In this document: in pieces, positions 31,571 to 42,952 of the stretch
Layout: the number at the start of each line of letters is the position of its first letter
Position numbering within the stretch: the first letter of the stretch is position 1
Source of the DNA: Leptospira kmetyi serovar Malaysia str. Bejo-Iso9
GTDB lineage: Bacteria > Spirochaetota > Leptospiria > Leptospirales > Leptospiraceae
NCBI RefSeq assembly: GCF_000243735.2
Contig: NZ_AHMP02000003.1
Span: forward strand, 2,165,001 to 2,229,000
Direction: 5' to 3'
Length of the DNA: 64,000 nucleotides
Translations under genes and position numbers: made by a program
Notes under the pieces: model-generated
The model's input: the letters and a program-made list of their open reading frames with translations, nothing else
Told to the model about the DNA's origin: nothing
Databases searched by the model: none

Positions 31571-33253
31571 TTAATGGATCATTTCTCGATTCGGTTTTCC
31601 GGGAGGAACCATGGGAAGAACGTGCAGCTCGGGCGCGACCTGCAACATCACGAAGGAAGGTCCTTTGCGGTTCAAAGCCTCCTCCAAAACTTCGGACGGG
31701 GAAAATTCTCCGTTTAAAGAGAACGAAGGAATTCCGAAAGAGGATGCGATCTTCAAGAAGTTGGTCGGCATCAAAAATCGGGACGCGGAGAATCGGGACG
31801 AGAAAAACAATTCCTGTTGTTGTCTTACCAAACCCAAATGTCCGTTGTTCACCAGAAGAATCGTAACGTCCAGATCGAGTTCGCGTAACGTGTCGAGTTC
31901 CTGAACGTTCATCAGAATCGAACCGTCTCCCGAAATACAAACGATTCTTTTTCCGGGAGAAACAAGAGCCGCTCCGATCGCGGTGGGAAGACCAAAGCCC
32001 ATCGTTCCGAGTCCGCCCGAGGTCAGCAAGGATCCCTGTTTTTGAAACGGATAATATTGAGCGGCCCACATCTGATGTTGACCTACGTCCGTGGTTACGA
32101 TCGCCTTATCCTTTAAAATTTCCCCCACTTCCTTCAGAATCTTAAAAGGATGTAAGGAATCTTTTTCTTCGGGCATCGGAAACGCGTATAACGTCTTCAG
32201 CGTTTGAACGCGATCCAACCATTCTTCCTTTGCCGCATGTACGGAAGAATACTCCTCTTCCAGAATCTGTCTGATAAAATCCTCGATCTCGTGTTTCAAA
32301 TATAAATTAGGATTTTTTAATTTACCGATTTCGGTCGCGTCTATGTCCACGTGAACGATCTTTGCGTTCGGACAGAATTCGTTCAATTTGCCGGTGGCGC
32401 GATCGTCGAAACGAACTCCGAGCGCGATCAAAAGATCGGCCTCTTCCAAAGCCAGATTCGTGGCTCTGGAACCGTGCATTCCGAGCATTCCCAAAAAGCC
32501 GGGATGATCGTCTTTGCAGATTCCCAGTCCCATCAGCGTGGAAACCACGGGAAAGTTCAATCGTTCCTGAAGAACTCCGAATAGCTCCGCGGACAAGGGA
32601 CGATTGAGACCGCCTCCGATGTAAAAAACGGGTCGTTTCGCTTCGGACAACATTCTCGCGAAATCGGCCTTCCAACTTTTTTCGATCCTCAAAATAAATT
32701 CAGTTTTTTGAATATTCCAATATTCTTTTTCTTTTTGCTCGTCCCATTCTATTCTTGCCAAAGCGACATCCTTGGGAACGTCGATCCAAACGGGACCGGG
32801 CCGTCCTTCGATCGAGGTTTTCCACGCTTGGGGAAGAATCGTAATCAAATCCTCCGCGTTTTTTACGAGATAACTTCTTTTTGTGATGGGAATCGACAGA
32901 CTCAAAGTGTCTATCTCTTGGAACGCATCGGTTCCGATTAGGGAAACGGGAACCTGACCTGTGATCGCGATGAGCGGAATCGAATCCATCTTCGCGTCGG
33001 CAACCGCCGTAATTAAGTTCGTAACTCCGGGACCGGAAGACGCGATACAAACCGCGGGTTTGCCGCTCGCTCTCGCCATTCCTCCCGCGATAAAACCCGC
33101 GCCTTGTTCGTGTCTCGCGAGAATATGACGGATCTTACTTCCGTGTAACGCGTCGTAGATGGGAAGACTGGCGCCTCCGGGAATTCCGGCCACAACTTCG
33201 ACGCCGGCATATTCCAAAAATCGAATGATCAATTCAGCTCCGTTTAAATCCAT
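31571..33253 (-). CDS. ilvB: acetolactate synthase large subunit
   Basis: 560 residues. The ThDP enzyme pattern is complete: GAELIIRFLEYAGVEVVAGIPGG, catalytic Glu in ARHEQGAGFIAGG, FAD/ThDP linker VPVSLIGTDAFQE, and the ThDP-Mg motif GDGSILMNVQELDTLRELDLDVTILLVNNG. It condenses two pyruvates to acetolactate (Val/Leu), or pyruvate with 2-oxobutyrate (Ile). GGAAGG precedes the ATG. It is the first structural gene after the ilv attenuator and is followed by ilvN, trpE and trpG on one strand. Confidence 0.93.
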   Translation of the reverse strand: MDLNGAELIIRFLEYAGVEVVAGIPGGASLPIYDALHGSKIRHILARHEQGAGFIAGGMARASGKPAVCIASSGPGVTNLITAVADAKMDSIPLIAITGQVPVSLIGTDAFQEIDTLSLSIPITKRSYLVKNAEDLITILPQAWKTSIEGRPGPVWIDVPKDVALARIEWDEQKEKEYWNIQKTEFILRIEKSWKADFARMLSEAKRPVFYIGGGLNRPLSAELFGVLQERLNFPVVSTLMGLGICKDDHPGFLGMLGMHGSRATNLALEEADLLIALGVRFDDRATGKLNEFCPNAKIVHVDIDATEIGKLKNPNLYLKHEIEDFIRQILEEEYSSVHAAKEEWLDRVQTLKTLYAFPMPEEKDSLHPFKILKEVGEILKDKAIVTTDVGQHQMWAAQYYPFQKQGSLLTSGGLGTMGFGLPTAIGAALVSPGKRIVCISGDGSILMNVQELDTLRELDLDVTILLVNNGHLGLVRQQQELFFSSRFSASRFLMPTNFLKIASSFGIPSFSLNGEFSPSEVLEEALNRKGPSFVMLQVAPELHVLPMVPPGKPNREMIH

Positions 33254-33312
33254 ATCTCGTTTCCTTCCGAACTTTTTGATTCCGATCTCATTCCAAACGA
33301 CCGCCTTAAAAT

Positions 33313-33347
33313 AAAAAAGCCTCCCCCGGCTTTACACCGGAGGAGGC
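33313..33347 (-). terminator. intrinsic terminator of the ilv attenuator
   Basis: Reading the minus strand, GCCTCCTCCGG pairs with CCGGGGGAGGC (11 pairs including one G-U; plus positions 33337-33347 and 33319-33329), a seven-base loop, then six Ts at plus 33313-33318. A candidate antiterminator is CACCGG within leader codons 28-30 (plus 33398-33403) with CCGGTG at plus 33335-33340. That same leader segment can instead pair with Val codons (GGTGG, plus 33413-33417). Confidence 0.8.
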
Positions 33348-33377
33348 TTTTCTTAGGATTGCGCCTGAAGTAAATCT

Positions 33378-33485
33378 CTACAGCGTAAAGCGGGGTCCCG
33401 GTGGCCAGACGACCACCACAAGCACGAGCCACACCACGACGGTGACGCTTAGAGATACTTGTTTTGCGATACGGTTGAGATTCAT
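33378..33485 (-). CDS. ivbL: valine/leucine-rich leader peptide (ilv attenuator)
   Basis: A 35-residue frame from ATG (plus 33483-33485) to TAG (plus 33378-33380). Ten residues are Val, five Leu and one Ile, with the runs VVV at 16-18 and VVVV at 23-26. GGAGG lies 14 bases upstream of the ATG. It is followed after 30 bases by the terminator and then ilvB. By comparison with IvbL of enterobacteria, ribosome stalling at Val/Leu codons would relieve termination when branched-chain amino acids run short. The peptide itself need have no other role. Confidence 0.8.
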   Translation of the reverse strand: MNLNRIAKQVSLSVTVVVWLVLVVVVWPPGPRFTL

Positions 33486-33585
33486 AAAAATGAGTTCTGC
33501 CTCCAACTTGCTGGAAACTTCTTTCCTTTTGCAAGCAATTTTTTAATCTGATGTATTAAATCCAATCTTACTTAGGAAAACCCCC

Positions 33586-34101
33586 ATGGCACAAGTCACT
33601 CTCAAAGGCAATCCGATTCCGCTCGAAGGCAAAATTCCTTCTCCAGGCGATAAGGCACCCGACTTCAAAGCGATCAAACAGGATCTTTCCGAATTCGGTC
33701 TCAAAGACTATGCGGGAAAAGTGAAGATTCTCGTGGCCGTTCCGAGTTTGGACACTTCCGTATGCGCGATCGAAACCAAAGTATTCAACGAAAAGGCGGC
33801 GGGACTTTCCGGCATCGCGACCTTAATCATCTCGGGCGATCTTCCTTTCGCGATGAAACGTTTTTGTTCCACCGAAGGAATCGATTCTCCGAATTTGGTT
33901 ACCGGTTCACAATACAGGGATTTTTCCTTTTCCAAAGCGTACGGAACTCATATCGCCGACGGTCCGTTAAAAGGACTTTCTGCAAGAGCGGTGTTCGTTG
34001 TGGATAAAACCGATACGGTGCGTTATGTGGAATTGGTTCCGGAAATCGGGTCGGAACCGAATTACGCTGCGGCGCTTGCGGCGGCAAACGCGGCGCTTTA
34101 A
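33586..34101 (+). CDS. tpx: thiol peroxidase (Tpx)
   Basis: 171 residues, a 2-Cys atypical peroxiredoxin. The peroxidatic Cys is in [16 protein letters not shown] (about residue 64) and the resolving Cys in [10 protein letters not shown] (about 98), the normal Tpx pair. It reduces H2O2 and lipid peroxides with thioredoxin in the cytoplasm or periplasm; no signal peptide is visible. The N-terminus [27 protein letters not shown] is standard. Monocistronic, with its own terminator. Confidence 0.95.
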   Translation: MAQVTLKGNPIPLEGKIPSPGDKAPDFKAIKQDLSEFGLKDYAGKVKILVAVPSLDTSVCAIETKVFNEKAAGLSGIATLIISGDLPFAMKRFCSTEGIDSPNLVTGSQYRDFSFSKAYGTHIADGPLKGLSARAVFVVDKTDTVRYVELVPEIGSEPNYAAALAAANAAL

Positions 34102-34137
34102 GAACCGTTACAAAAACAGAATTCTCTTTCGAACAAG

Positions 34138-34171
34138 ATTCTCCGCTTCCGATCGGTTGCGGAGAATTTTA
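34138..34171 (+). terminator. intrinsic terminator of tpx
   Basis: ATTCTCCGC (34138-34146) pairs with GCGGAGAAT (34159-34167), followed by TTTT. It also lies just past the stop of the convergent hydrolase gene. Confidence 0.75.
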
Positions 34172-34176
34172 GAATA

Positions 34177-35082
34177 TCATAATTTTTGAATTAACTGAAG
34201 AATTTTCGAAGATACGAGCTTTTCGTCTTTCTGCCAGAGTTTCGTGTGTTCTCCGCCGACTACCGTCACCAATTCTTTCGGCTCCTTGGCGGCCTTTTCC
34301 AAACGAAGTCCGTGTTCGTAAGGAACTCCGTTGTCCGCGGTTCCGTGAAAGATCAACACGGGTCTCGGAGAAATCAAGCCGATCGCTTTTTCGGGAGAAA
34401 GATCGTCCGTTTCCAGATTTCCCCTCGTTTCGTAAAAGAAGATCACGAAAGGAAGCAAAGGATATTTCGGTAAACCGAAATCGCGTTTTGCGACAAAGGA
34501 AACCACTTCGACGAAATCGGCGAAACCCGAATCGAAAATTCCGATCTTAATCTCGGGTTGTTCCGCCATAAAAAGAACGGAAGTCGCGGCTCCCATGGAA
34601 AAACCGAGAATTCCCGTGGACTTCATTCCTTTGCTCTTCACAAAATCCAAAGTCGCTTGCAGATCCTTTCTTTCGTGAAATCCCATCGAACTAAAGGACT
34701 TTTGACTTTCTCCGCAGTCTCGGAGATCGGGAAGAATCACGTTTATCCCCTGATCGTGAAACAATTTCACATAACGTAAGCCTTCCCTTCTCGTGGCGCC
34801 TCTTCCGTGAATCGAAATCATCACCTTGTCGCTCGGACGGTTCGCGGGAACCCACCAAGCGGAGATTTCCATTCCGTCCGAGGTTTTGTATTTTACGTTT
34901 TCGTAATTCAATCCGAGATCCGCTTTCGGATCGTTGCAAAAAATATAATGTTCTAATTTGCATTGATGAGGCGGTCTCGGATGCAGAAGAACTTCCGCGA
35001 AATACCAAGCCCCTCCGATACAAACGATCAAAAGAAAGAATATAAATCCTAAAATTCCCTTCAGCAAAAAACGTTTCGACAT
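34177..35082 (-). CDS. membrane-anchored alpha/beta hydrolase
   Basis: 301 residues. A single N-terminal membrane segment ([21 protein letters not shown]) is followed by [30 protein letters not shown], the nucleophile elbow [12 protein letters not shown] (Ser about residue 161), the acid in [15 protein letters not shown] and His in [10 protein letters not shown]. It is like the BAAT/YqiK-type 'alpha/beta hydrolase' group with an N-terminal anchor. Substrate unknown. Single gene, convergent with tpx, separated from the aldehyde dehydrogenase by a strong terminator. Confidence 0.82.
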   Translation of the reverse strand: MSKRFLLKGILGFIFFLLIVCIGGAWYFAEVLLHPRPPHQCKLEHYIFCNDPKADLGLNYENVKYKTSDGMEISAWWVPANRPSDKVMISIHGRGATRREGLRYVKLFHDQGINVILPDLRDCGESQKSFSSMGFHERKDLQATLDFVKSKGMKSTGILGFSMGAATSVLFMAEQPEIKIGIFDSGFADFVEVVSFVAKRDFGLPKYPLLPFVIFFYETRGNLETDDLSPEKAIGLISPRPVLIFHGTADNGVPYEHGLRLEKAAKEPKELVTVVGGEHTKLWQKDEKLVSSKILQLIQKL

Positions 35083-35107
35083 AAACCTCCGATTCTCCGT
35101 TCCAATA

Positions 35108-35155
35108 AAAAATCCTTTGAAACAAGGCCCGAAGGCAAGGTCTCAAAGGATTTTA
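35108..35155 (-). terminator. terminator of the aldehyde dehydrogenase gene
   Basis: AAAATCCTTTGA (35110-35121) and TCAAAGGATTTT (35144-35155) form a 12-pair stem around a 22-base loop with an inner GCC/GGC. On the minus strand the stem is followed by TTTTTTATT. Confidence 0.75.
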
Positions 35156-35208
35156 AAATCGAGGGAACCCGCTCGAAAACGAAACGAATCCCCGCTGTTC
35201 TTATCCGA

Positions 35209-36690
<1,482 letters not shown>

Positions 36691-37333
36691 CGGAAGTAGC
36701 TCCTTAAATCTAGTTACAGAGATTTTTTCGGGAAATGCGCCCGGATCTGGGGCGGCCTCATTCTATCATCGCGGAATCGGAAAGCAATTCTTTTTATAAG
36801 GCCGATTTCTCTGTCCCTTAAGAGACCCAAGACGTTTCCAAGGACGTTCCTAAAATCCCTTTTTTAGGGGAGAATCGAAAGTCGTCCAAAGTCTTCGTCG
36901 AATCCGTTTAAGAATTCAGCAAATCTCGCATACGTTAGACGGTATTGTACACTTTTTAATGAGACATGAATCGATATAGGAATTTCGAAAGAAGTTCAAG
37001 ACGTTTTCGGCTTGAATGGAGAACGGGAAACGAACGCCAAAGAAAAACGACCTGAAATCAAGGAAGACAAACGTGTTTGAGTGGAAGTGGTTCGAATCTC
37101 TCGGGAAAAGTTAGTTGAGGCGCGAGAACTCGGTAACTCACTTCCTATGGATCGAGAGTTAGAACGCGAATTGAGATTGAAATGAGACGGAATAAAATGT
37201 TAAAAATTAAACAAAGAATTTATTTCCTAAATCGAAAAAATAGAATAGAATTGGAAATATTTTTCCAAGATTTTCTACGAAGAATTTCCGATGACTTGAC
37301 AAGAAAAGAACGCACCCGGAAGAATCAAAGTAT
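36691..37333. other. 643-base intergenic region
   Basis: No gene-like frame is present on either strand. It holds CCCTTTTTTAGGG (terminator-like, near 36858), a run of AT-rich sequence at 37190-37270, and one copy of a dispersed repeat at 37121-37156 that matches, inverted, the tandem units at 42224-42336. TTGACA lies at 37296-37301, about 33 bases before the HDOD gene ATG, but no matching -10 is at the right distance. Confidence 0.5.
37121..37156 (-). repeat. dispersed repeat copy (inverted relative to 42.2 kb)
   Basis: CGCGAGAACTC, then AACTC, then CTATGGATCG at 37121-37156 align with the reverse complement of 42224-42261 with about six differences over 36 bases. Function unknown. Confidence 0.55.
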
Positions 37334-38860
37334 ATGAGTCAGAGCAAAACGTTAGAGCTCCACCATCATAGAGACCTCGGTCTCTACAGCAATCTGAAAG
37401 ATCTCAATCATCCCGTACTCGAAAATTCTCCCGTTCATTATAGATTTCACAATCTTACGGAGAACGTAGATTCGATCATCAGCAGAACCTTGGATCGTTA
37501 TCTGTTACAGCTCGACATCATCTACGTAAGGGATTCCGTTTTCGCGACCTTGAAGGAAACGATCGCAAACTCGATCAAGGCGAACATCAAACGGATTTAT
37601 TTCCGCGAGTTGGAAGCGGACATTCACAACCCCGAAGTTTATAAACAAAAGATTTTGGGATTTAAAAAGAAGTATATCGACAACAAGGAAAAATACGAGG
37701 AACTCCTTTTTAAAAACAACTTCGTAGTTTTGGTTTCCTTTATCCACAACAAGGACATGATTCGGATCCGAGTGATGAACAACGTAAAACTCAGTCCGAC
37801 CGAAGTGGAAAGAATCAATCAAAGAATCGAGAAGGCCAAAATCTACAACGATCTCGCCGAGGCTTTTTTGGAAGCCGGAGACGAAACCGAAGGCGCGGGA
37901 CTCGGACTGATCATGTCTCTGATCATGTTGAAGAACGACGGACTCTCCGCGACCTCGTATAAGATCGAAAGCCAAGGAAACAACACCAGCGTAATCATAG
38001 ATATTCCCCTCAACATCACGAAGGAAAATCTTCAGTTACAAAAAACTCAGGACATCATCAAGAACATAGACGGACTTCCTACGTTTCCGAAGTCGATCCA
38101 AGACATCCAAGCGATGATCGAAAGACCGAATTCTTCCATCGGACAAATCGCGGAAACGATCAAAAAGGACGTGGCTCTTTCCGCGAATATTCTAAAACTT
38201 GCAAATTCGGCCGCGTTCATCCGCGCGAACAAAGTGGAATCCTTGGACAGAGCGATCCAGCTCATCGGACTCAAGGAACTCAATCAACTTCTTTATTCTC
38301 TCGGAACCAAACAGATTCTCGAGGATAAGTTTCCTGCCTTTCTTACCATCTGGGAAAAATCGAATCAGTGCGCGTTCTATTGCAAGTTGATCGCGAACAA
38401 GATGAATCTTCCCAAGGATACCGTGAGCAATCTTATGTCCGCGGCTTTGTTGCACGATATCGGAGAAATCATTCTTCTTTCCTTGGAAGAAAGAACGATG
38501 AAGAGCATCGGAAAAATCTCCGCGTCCAAGGAAATCGCTTCCGCCGTTTCTATGGAAGAAGCCGCATTAGGAATCACTCATACGAAAGTGGGCGCGCTCA
38601 TCGCGGAAAAATGGAACTTCCCGGATATCTACGCGAAGGCGATGGAATATCATCACAGACCTTTGATCGTTGATGAAGAATTCGCGCCCTATATATATCC
38701 GATCTATATTGCCGATATGATGATCAAGATCAACAACGAGGAAGCGAAGTACAGCGAGATTCCCGAAAAGATTCTTCAGTTCTGCAAGTTCGGAAGTTCG
38801 GGAGATTTCCATTCTTTCCGAACTAAGGCGCTCGAAAACTTTCTCGCGAGCACGAGATAA
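37334..38860 (+). CDS. HDOD-domain protein with N-terminal histidine-kinase-like ATPase fold
   Basis: 508 residues, no membrane segment. The first ~230 residues look like a GHKL ATPase: an N-box-like [18 protein letters not shown], a long helical insert and a G-box-like [18 protein letters not shown], followed by SVIIDIPLN. Residues ~245-505 are an HDOD domain: [60 protein letters not shown], and EYHHRPL. HDOD proteins act in signalling, often with c-di-GMP or two-component systems. The HD-type LLHDIGE is retained. No His phosphorylation site is seen, so the ATPase part may bind nucleotides only. The neighbouring genes give no partner. Confidence 0.75.
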   Translation: MSQSKTLELHHHRDLGLYSNLKDLNHPVLENSPVHYRFHNLTENVDSIISRTLDRYLLQLDIIYVRDSVFATLKETIANSIKANIKRIYFRELEADIHNPEVYKQKILGFKKKYIDNKEKYEELLFKNNFVVLVSFIHNKDMIRIRVMNNVKLSPTEVERINQRIEKAKIYNDLAEAFLEAGDETEGAGLGLIMSLIMLKNDGLSATSYKIESQGNNTSVIIDIPLNITKENLQLQKTQDIIKNIDGLPTFPKSIQDIQAMIERPNSSIGQIAETIKKDVALSANILKLANSAAFIRANKVESLDRAIQLIGLKELNQLLYSLGTKQILEDKFPAFLTIWEKSNQCAFYCKLIANKMNLPKDTVSNLMSAALLHDIGEIILLSLEERTMKSIGKISASKEIASAVSMEEAALGITHTKVGALIAEKWNFPDIYAKAMEYHHRPLIVDEEFAPYIYPIYIADMMIKINNEEAKYSEIPEKILQFCKFGSSGDFHSFRTKALENFLASTR

Positions 38861-39112
38861 AATCCGCGAACGAGTTGAGTCGACTCAAACGCCGAAGAAC
38901 AACGACGATATAAAACGTTTTTTGAATACGTTCTTATAAAAAGTCGTATTCATTTTTTCGGAACTAAAAGCCAGCTTTTCGTCAGTTATGAAATAAATTT
39001 CTCATTTCGCTTTATACCTGTTCGCTTAACAAAATACACCCTTCGGACTATTGTTGCATCTCGGTCCCCGTGCGAGAATAAAACTCGTTAAGGCGACATG
39101 CCGGAGGGATCG

Positions 39113-40405
39113 ATGAAAGGCTTTCGAAAATTAGCGAGTGTGGTTTTGGTGGGGGGAGTTCTTTTTTTCGGAGCGAATGCCTGCACGAACTCGCAGGATC
39201 CCAATCTGCTCTGGCTTTTGAGCGCGACGCAGGCGAATCCTTCTCCCGCGCCGGACGGGGAACAACCCTTTAGCATTGTGATCAACGACGAAACCGCTCC
39301 CGTGGATTTCGTTTTCGATACGACTAAAACGGTGAACGTCAACATTCAGGTTTTAAGCCCGGAATCTCCGATCTCGGGAAGTTTAGTACAAATCTTTAAT
39401 ATAGATAATACCGCGCAGAAGTCCATCTTCAGAGCGGCCACTTCCGAAAACGGGGAAGTAAAGGGAAGTTTCACCATCGACGAAGCGACTCGTAAGGTTT
39501 TTCTGAAAGTGGAAGCCTTCGGACAACTCTACGAAGCGGAAATCGAAATCATCAATTCTTACAGCATTTCCAGAAGAATCACCGTGGTCATCAAGGGAAA
39601 CAGCAACGTCGCCTTCCCCGATAGCGACGGGGACGGAATCGCGGACAAAGACGACGCCTATCCGACGGATGCGACCCGTGCGTCTACGTTCCGTTATCCG
39701 ACCGAAGGATATTATACGATTTCTTTCGAGGACTTATATCCCGCACAAGGGGACGCGGACTTTAACGATTACAACGTAAGAGCGGTCTTTGAAGAGGATT
39801 GGAACGCAAAAGGAGAAGTTTCGAGAGTACGAGCAAACTTCGTTCACGTTGCGAAAGGCGCGGGTTACAATCATACGCTTCATCTTACGATTCCCGGAAT
39901 CGTCGCATCTTCGTACGCTTTGACAAGATACGGTTTTGACGGAACCACGGTGGAATCCAATACGAGCGGAAACGGCACCGCGATTTCTTCATTGGAAATT
40001 CTTTCCAGATCCAATACCACGATCCAAAACTCGAATTCTTCCCGATCCAATACGGTTTTCAAAAAAGGAAAATCCGCAAATCTCGAAGTGATCTTACAAA
40101 ACGCGGTCAATCGAGTGGCCCTCGGACCCGCACCGTATGATACGTTCGTAAAAGTCATCAATACCAATAAGGAAATTCACTTTCCGAGAAGATACTTTGA
40201 CGCAAACGGAAAGGACATCTATTTGGATTCTACCGGATTTCCATGGGCGCTTTTGGTTCCCGGAAATTTCCTCTGGCCTTATGAAAGCACGGATATTCGT
40301 AAATCGTATCCTTCTTTCAAACCTTGGTATGAATCCGCGGGCAATACCAACCAAGATTGGTATCTGAGTCCCGTTACTTCCGAAGTTTTTCCTGCCACGA
40401 ATTGA
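39113..40405 (+). CDS. LruC-domain lipoprotein
   Basis: 430 residues. The start is ATG 39113 with GGAGGG five bases upstream; the frame's ATG 39098 lies before this ribosome site. The signal KGFRKLASVVLVGGVLFFGANAC gives a lipid-attached Cys near residue 24. A DSDGDGIADKDDAYPTD calcium-binding-type loop is followed by a domain with SFEDLYPAQGDADFNDYNVRAVFEE, the pattern of LruC domains (named for leptospiral recurrent uveitis antigen C). It is probably an outer-membrane lipoprotein, possibly LruC itself. No neighbour suggests a pathway. A good terminator follows. Confidence 0.75.
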   Translation: MKGFRKLASVVLVGGVLFFGANACTNSQDPNLLWLLSATQANPSPAPDGEQPFSIVINDETAPVDFVFDTTKTVNVNIQVLSPESPISGSLVQIFNIDNTAQKSIFRAATSENGEVKGSFTIDEATRKVFLKVEAFGQLYEAEIEIINSYSISRRITVVIKGNSNVAFPDSDGDGIADKDDAYPTDATRASTFRYPTEGYYTISFEDLYPAQGDADFNDYNVRAVFEEDWNAKGEVSRVRANFVHVAKGAGYNHTLHLTIPGIVASSYALTRYGFDGTTVESNTSGNGTAISSLEILSRSNTTIQNSNSSRSNTVFKKGKSANLEVILQNAVNRVALGPAPYDTFVKVINTNKEIHFPRRYFDANGKDIYLDSTGFPWALLVPGNFLWPYESTDIRKSYPSFKPWYESAGNTNQDWYLSPVTSEVFPATN

Positions 40406-40420
40406 ACTTTGAACTCATTT

Positions 40421-40454
40421 CCCCGGGATTTTCTTCCCGGGGCTTCTTTTTTTC
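40421..40454 (+). terminator. intrinsic terminator after the LruC gene
   Basis: CCCCGGGA (40421-40428) and TCCCGGGG (40435-40442) form a perfect eight-pair stem with a six-base loop, then CTTC and a run of T. Confidence 0.85.
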
Positions 40455-40494
40455 TTTTCTTTCTTAGCGGCGCATGAGATTGTTTTAACCTCTT

Positions 40495-41552
40495 ATGCGG
40501 GATTTGAAACCTAAGAATCGAAAACTTCCTTCCTCTCCGGCAATCTTAGAATCGGGTCTTTCTCCCAAATTCTTTTTGAATCTTCTGAAAGAGATTTCTC
40601 CGATCGTTGCGATCGACGACAAACAAACGATTCTTTTTGCGAACGAATCCTTTCGTAAGGAGTTCGCGGGGAGTTCCCGCAATTTAATGGGTAAGAATCT
40701 ATTTCGAATCTTCGGACTCAATCCGGTCGATCAGGAAGAAATGGAAACCAATATCAATCTTTCCAAAAGAGGAAAGGTTCAAAACCAGGAATTCAGAAAG
40801 CAGAAGATCTATTACGGTTATTCCGTGTTCCGTTTCGGAGAAAGCACGGGGATCATTCTCAAGAACATCACCGAAAACAAAAGGTTGGAAAGGAAAATCG
40901 CCAATCTTCACACAAAGCTCCTACAATCTCAAGAAGAGGAAAGAATCCGACTTTCGCGGGAACTCCACGACGGCGTGGGACAAACCATTCTCGCGGCCAA
41001 ACTCAACTTCCAAGCCTACAGTAGAAATCCGAAAATCTACGAAGCTCAGTTCGACACCGGGCTATTGTTGATCGATAAGGCGAGTCAGGAACTTCGAGAT
41101 ATTTATACGAACCTTCACCCTTCCACTTTGCGGGAAATCGGTTTGGAAGCCGCGATCCGAGCGCTGAGTTCCGACTTATTTCCTCCGACCGACGTGATCG
41201 CCGATTTGGATCTCAACCTAAAACCGGATCTTCAACCGACGATCGCCAATCAGGTATTTAGAATCGTCCAGGAAATCTTTCAGAACGCGATCAAACATTC
41301 TCAAGCGAGAAAGATCTCTTTGAAGATCCACGTCAAAGGAAGGCAATTATCCTTGGACGCAAAGGACGACGGAATCGGTTTTCAAGAACGAAAGGTCAGA
41401 GCAAGGTCTTCCGGTTTTGGACTTGAAAATATAAGAAGAAGAGTGGAAGATTTAAACGGAAAATTTAAGATTGATTCTTCCGCCGGAAAAGGTACTAAGT
41501 TCATCATTCGAATTCCTTTGGAAAAAAACAAAACAACATCCACCAAAAAAAT

Positions 41553-41556
<4 letters not shown>
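40495..41556 (+). CDS. NarL-type sensor histidine kinase with PAS domain
   Basis: 353 residues, cytosolic. A PAS domain covers ~30-130 (EISPIVAIDDKQTILFANESFRKEF). The HisKA_3 phosphoacceptor is His158 in EEERIRLSRELHDGVGQTI. The HATPase is present with VFRIVQEIFQNAIKHSQA and DDGIGFQ and the GFGLENIRRRVEDLNGKFKI end. It phosphorylates the regulator encoded immediately downstream; the two genes overlap by four bases (ATGA). Signal unknown. Two copies of the decamer motif are inside this gene (40671 and 40956), the second encoding part of the REL before the active His. Confidence 0.92.
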
Positions 41557-42221
<665 letters not shown>

Positions 42222-42223
42222 CT

Positions 42224-42336
42224 CGCGATCCATAGAGAGCGAGTTGCTGAGTTCTCGCGACCCATAGGAAGCGAGTTGCTGAGTCTATCCGAACGCGATC
42301 CGTAAAGAGCGAGTACTGAGTTTATCGATCGCGACC
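42224..42336. repeat. imperfect tandem repeat, ~32-38-base units
   Basis: The word CGCGA(T/C)CC starts units at 42224, 42256, 42294 and 42330. Between them GAGCGAGTTGCTGAGT or close variants recur three times. One related copy lies inverted at 37121-37156. It begins three bases after the response-regulator stop. No protein is encoded. Confidence 0.65.
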
Positions 42337-42366
42337 ACGCTCAAACACGATTCCACAAAGAACCCC

Positions 42367-42394
42367 ACTCGCCTCGAGCTCTTTCGAGGTGAGT
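42367..42394. terminator. hairpin after the two-component genes
   Basis: ACTCGCCTCGA (42367-42377) pairs with TCGAGGTGAGT (42384-42394), eleven pairs with one G-U and a six-base loop. There is no T tract, so a terminator role is only possible. Confidence 0.4.
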
Positions 42395-42444
42395 GACACT
42401 TCAGAAAATTTTCGTTTTCGGTTTAAAAAACTCGATAAAAGAAT

Positions 42445-42481
42445 TTGACTGCGTCCCATATAGTTGTATTATACAACTATA
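42445..42481 (+). promoter_or_regulatory. promoter and perfect operator of the second marR
   Basis: TTGACT at 42445-42450 and TATTAT at 42467-42472 are 16 bases apart. The -10 lies inside a perfect palindrome (42459-42481) with 11-base arms TATAGTTGTAT and ATACAACTATA around one T. This matches known MarR operators containing TAGTTG/CAACTA. The expected transcript would start only a few bases before the ATG at 42485. Confidence 0.7.
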
Positions 42482-42484
42482 AAT

Positions 42485-42940
42485 ATGAGCGAGTTTCGAA
42501 TAGAAAACACTTTGGGATATAGGGTCAATCGTTGCGGAATCGCGATGAGACAGGATTTACGACGTCGGTTTAACGAACAAGGTCATTCGATCACACCGGA
42601 AGAATGGATCATATTAAACCGACTTTGGGAAAACGACGGCCTCACCCAAAACGAAATCTCCCAAAAGACCATCAAAGACAAAACTACGGTGACCCGTTTT
42701 TTGAGTAAAATGGAAGAGGACGGATTGATCCAAAGAAAATCTTCGAAAGAGGATAAACGGGTCAATCACGTGCATCTTACCGCGAAAGGGAAAAAGCTGA
42801 AAGAACTTCTCATTCCGATCGCAAAAGAACTGATGTCGAACGCGGCGGAAGGAATTTCGCATGAACATCTGCGAATCACTCTCGAGACATTGAAGCAAAT
42901 CGAAACAAATCTATCCAATCTTGATTCTTTACAGGATTGA
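42485..42940 (+). CDS. MarR-family transcriptional regulator (second)
   Basis: 151 residues. Winged helix: LTQNEISQKTIKDKTTVTRFLSKMEEDGLIQRKSSKEDKRVNHVHLTAKG, with the wing EDKRVN. N-terminal dimer helices are standard (NTLGYRVNRCGIAMRQDLRRRFNEQGHSITPEEWIILNRL). ATG 42485 is chosen because it follows the operator; a frame start at 42464 would put coding sequence inside the operator. No ribosome site is visible. The HXXEE membrane gene begins 12 bases after its stop and is the likely regulated partner. Confidence 0.88.
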   Translation: MSEFRIENTLGYRVNRCGIAMRQDLRRRFNEQGHSITPEEWIILNRLWENDGLTQNEISQKTIKDKTTVTRFLSKMEEDGLIQRKSSKEDKRVNHVHLTAKGKKLKELLIPIAKELMSNAAEGISHEHLRITLETLKQIETNLSNLDSLQD

Positions 42941-42952
42941 AGGAGACAAATT

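Noticed and set aside
33244..33534. 96-codon minus-strand frame upstream of ilvB
   Set aside because: It runs through the attenuator terminator and is out of frame with the Val/Leu leader, which explains the region better.
36691..37333. Hidden RNA gene in the largest gap
   Set aside because: No tRNA-like cloverleaf, no GC-rich conserved fold and no clear promoter/terminator pair could be seen.
38875..38888. Palindrome TTGAGTCGACTCAA between the HDOD gene and the LruC gene
   Set aside because: Fourteen bases, no T tract, no promoter at a useful distance; single short palindromes occur by chance in this length of DNA.
42224..42336. CRISPR array at the tandem repeats
   Set aside because: Units are adjacent and imperfect without spacers of constant length, and no cas genes are present.
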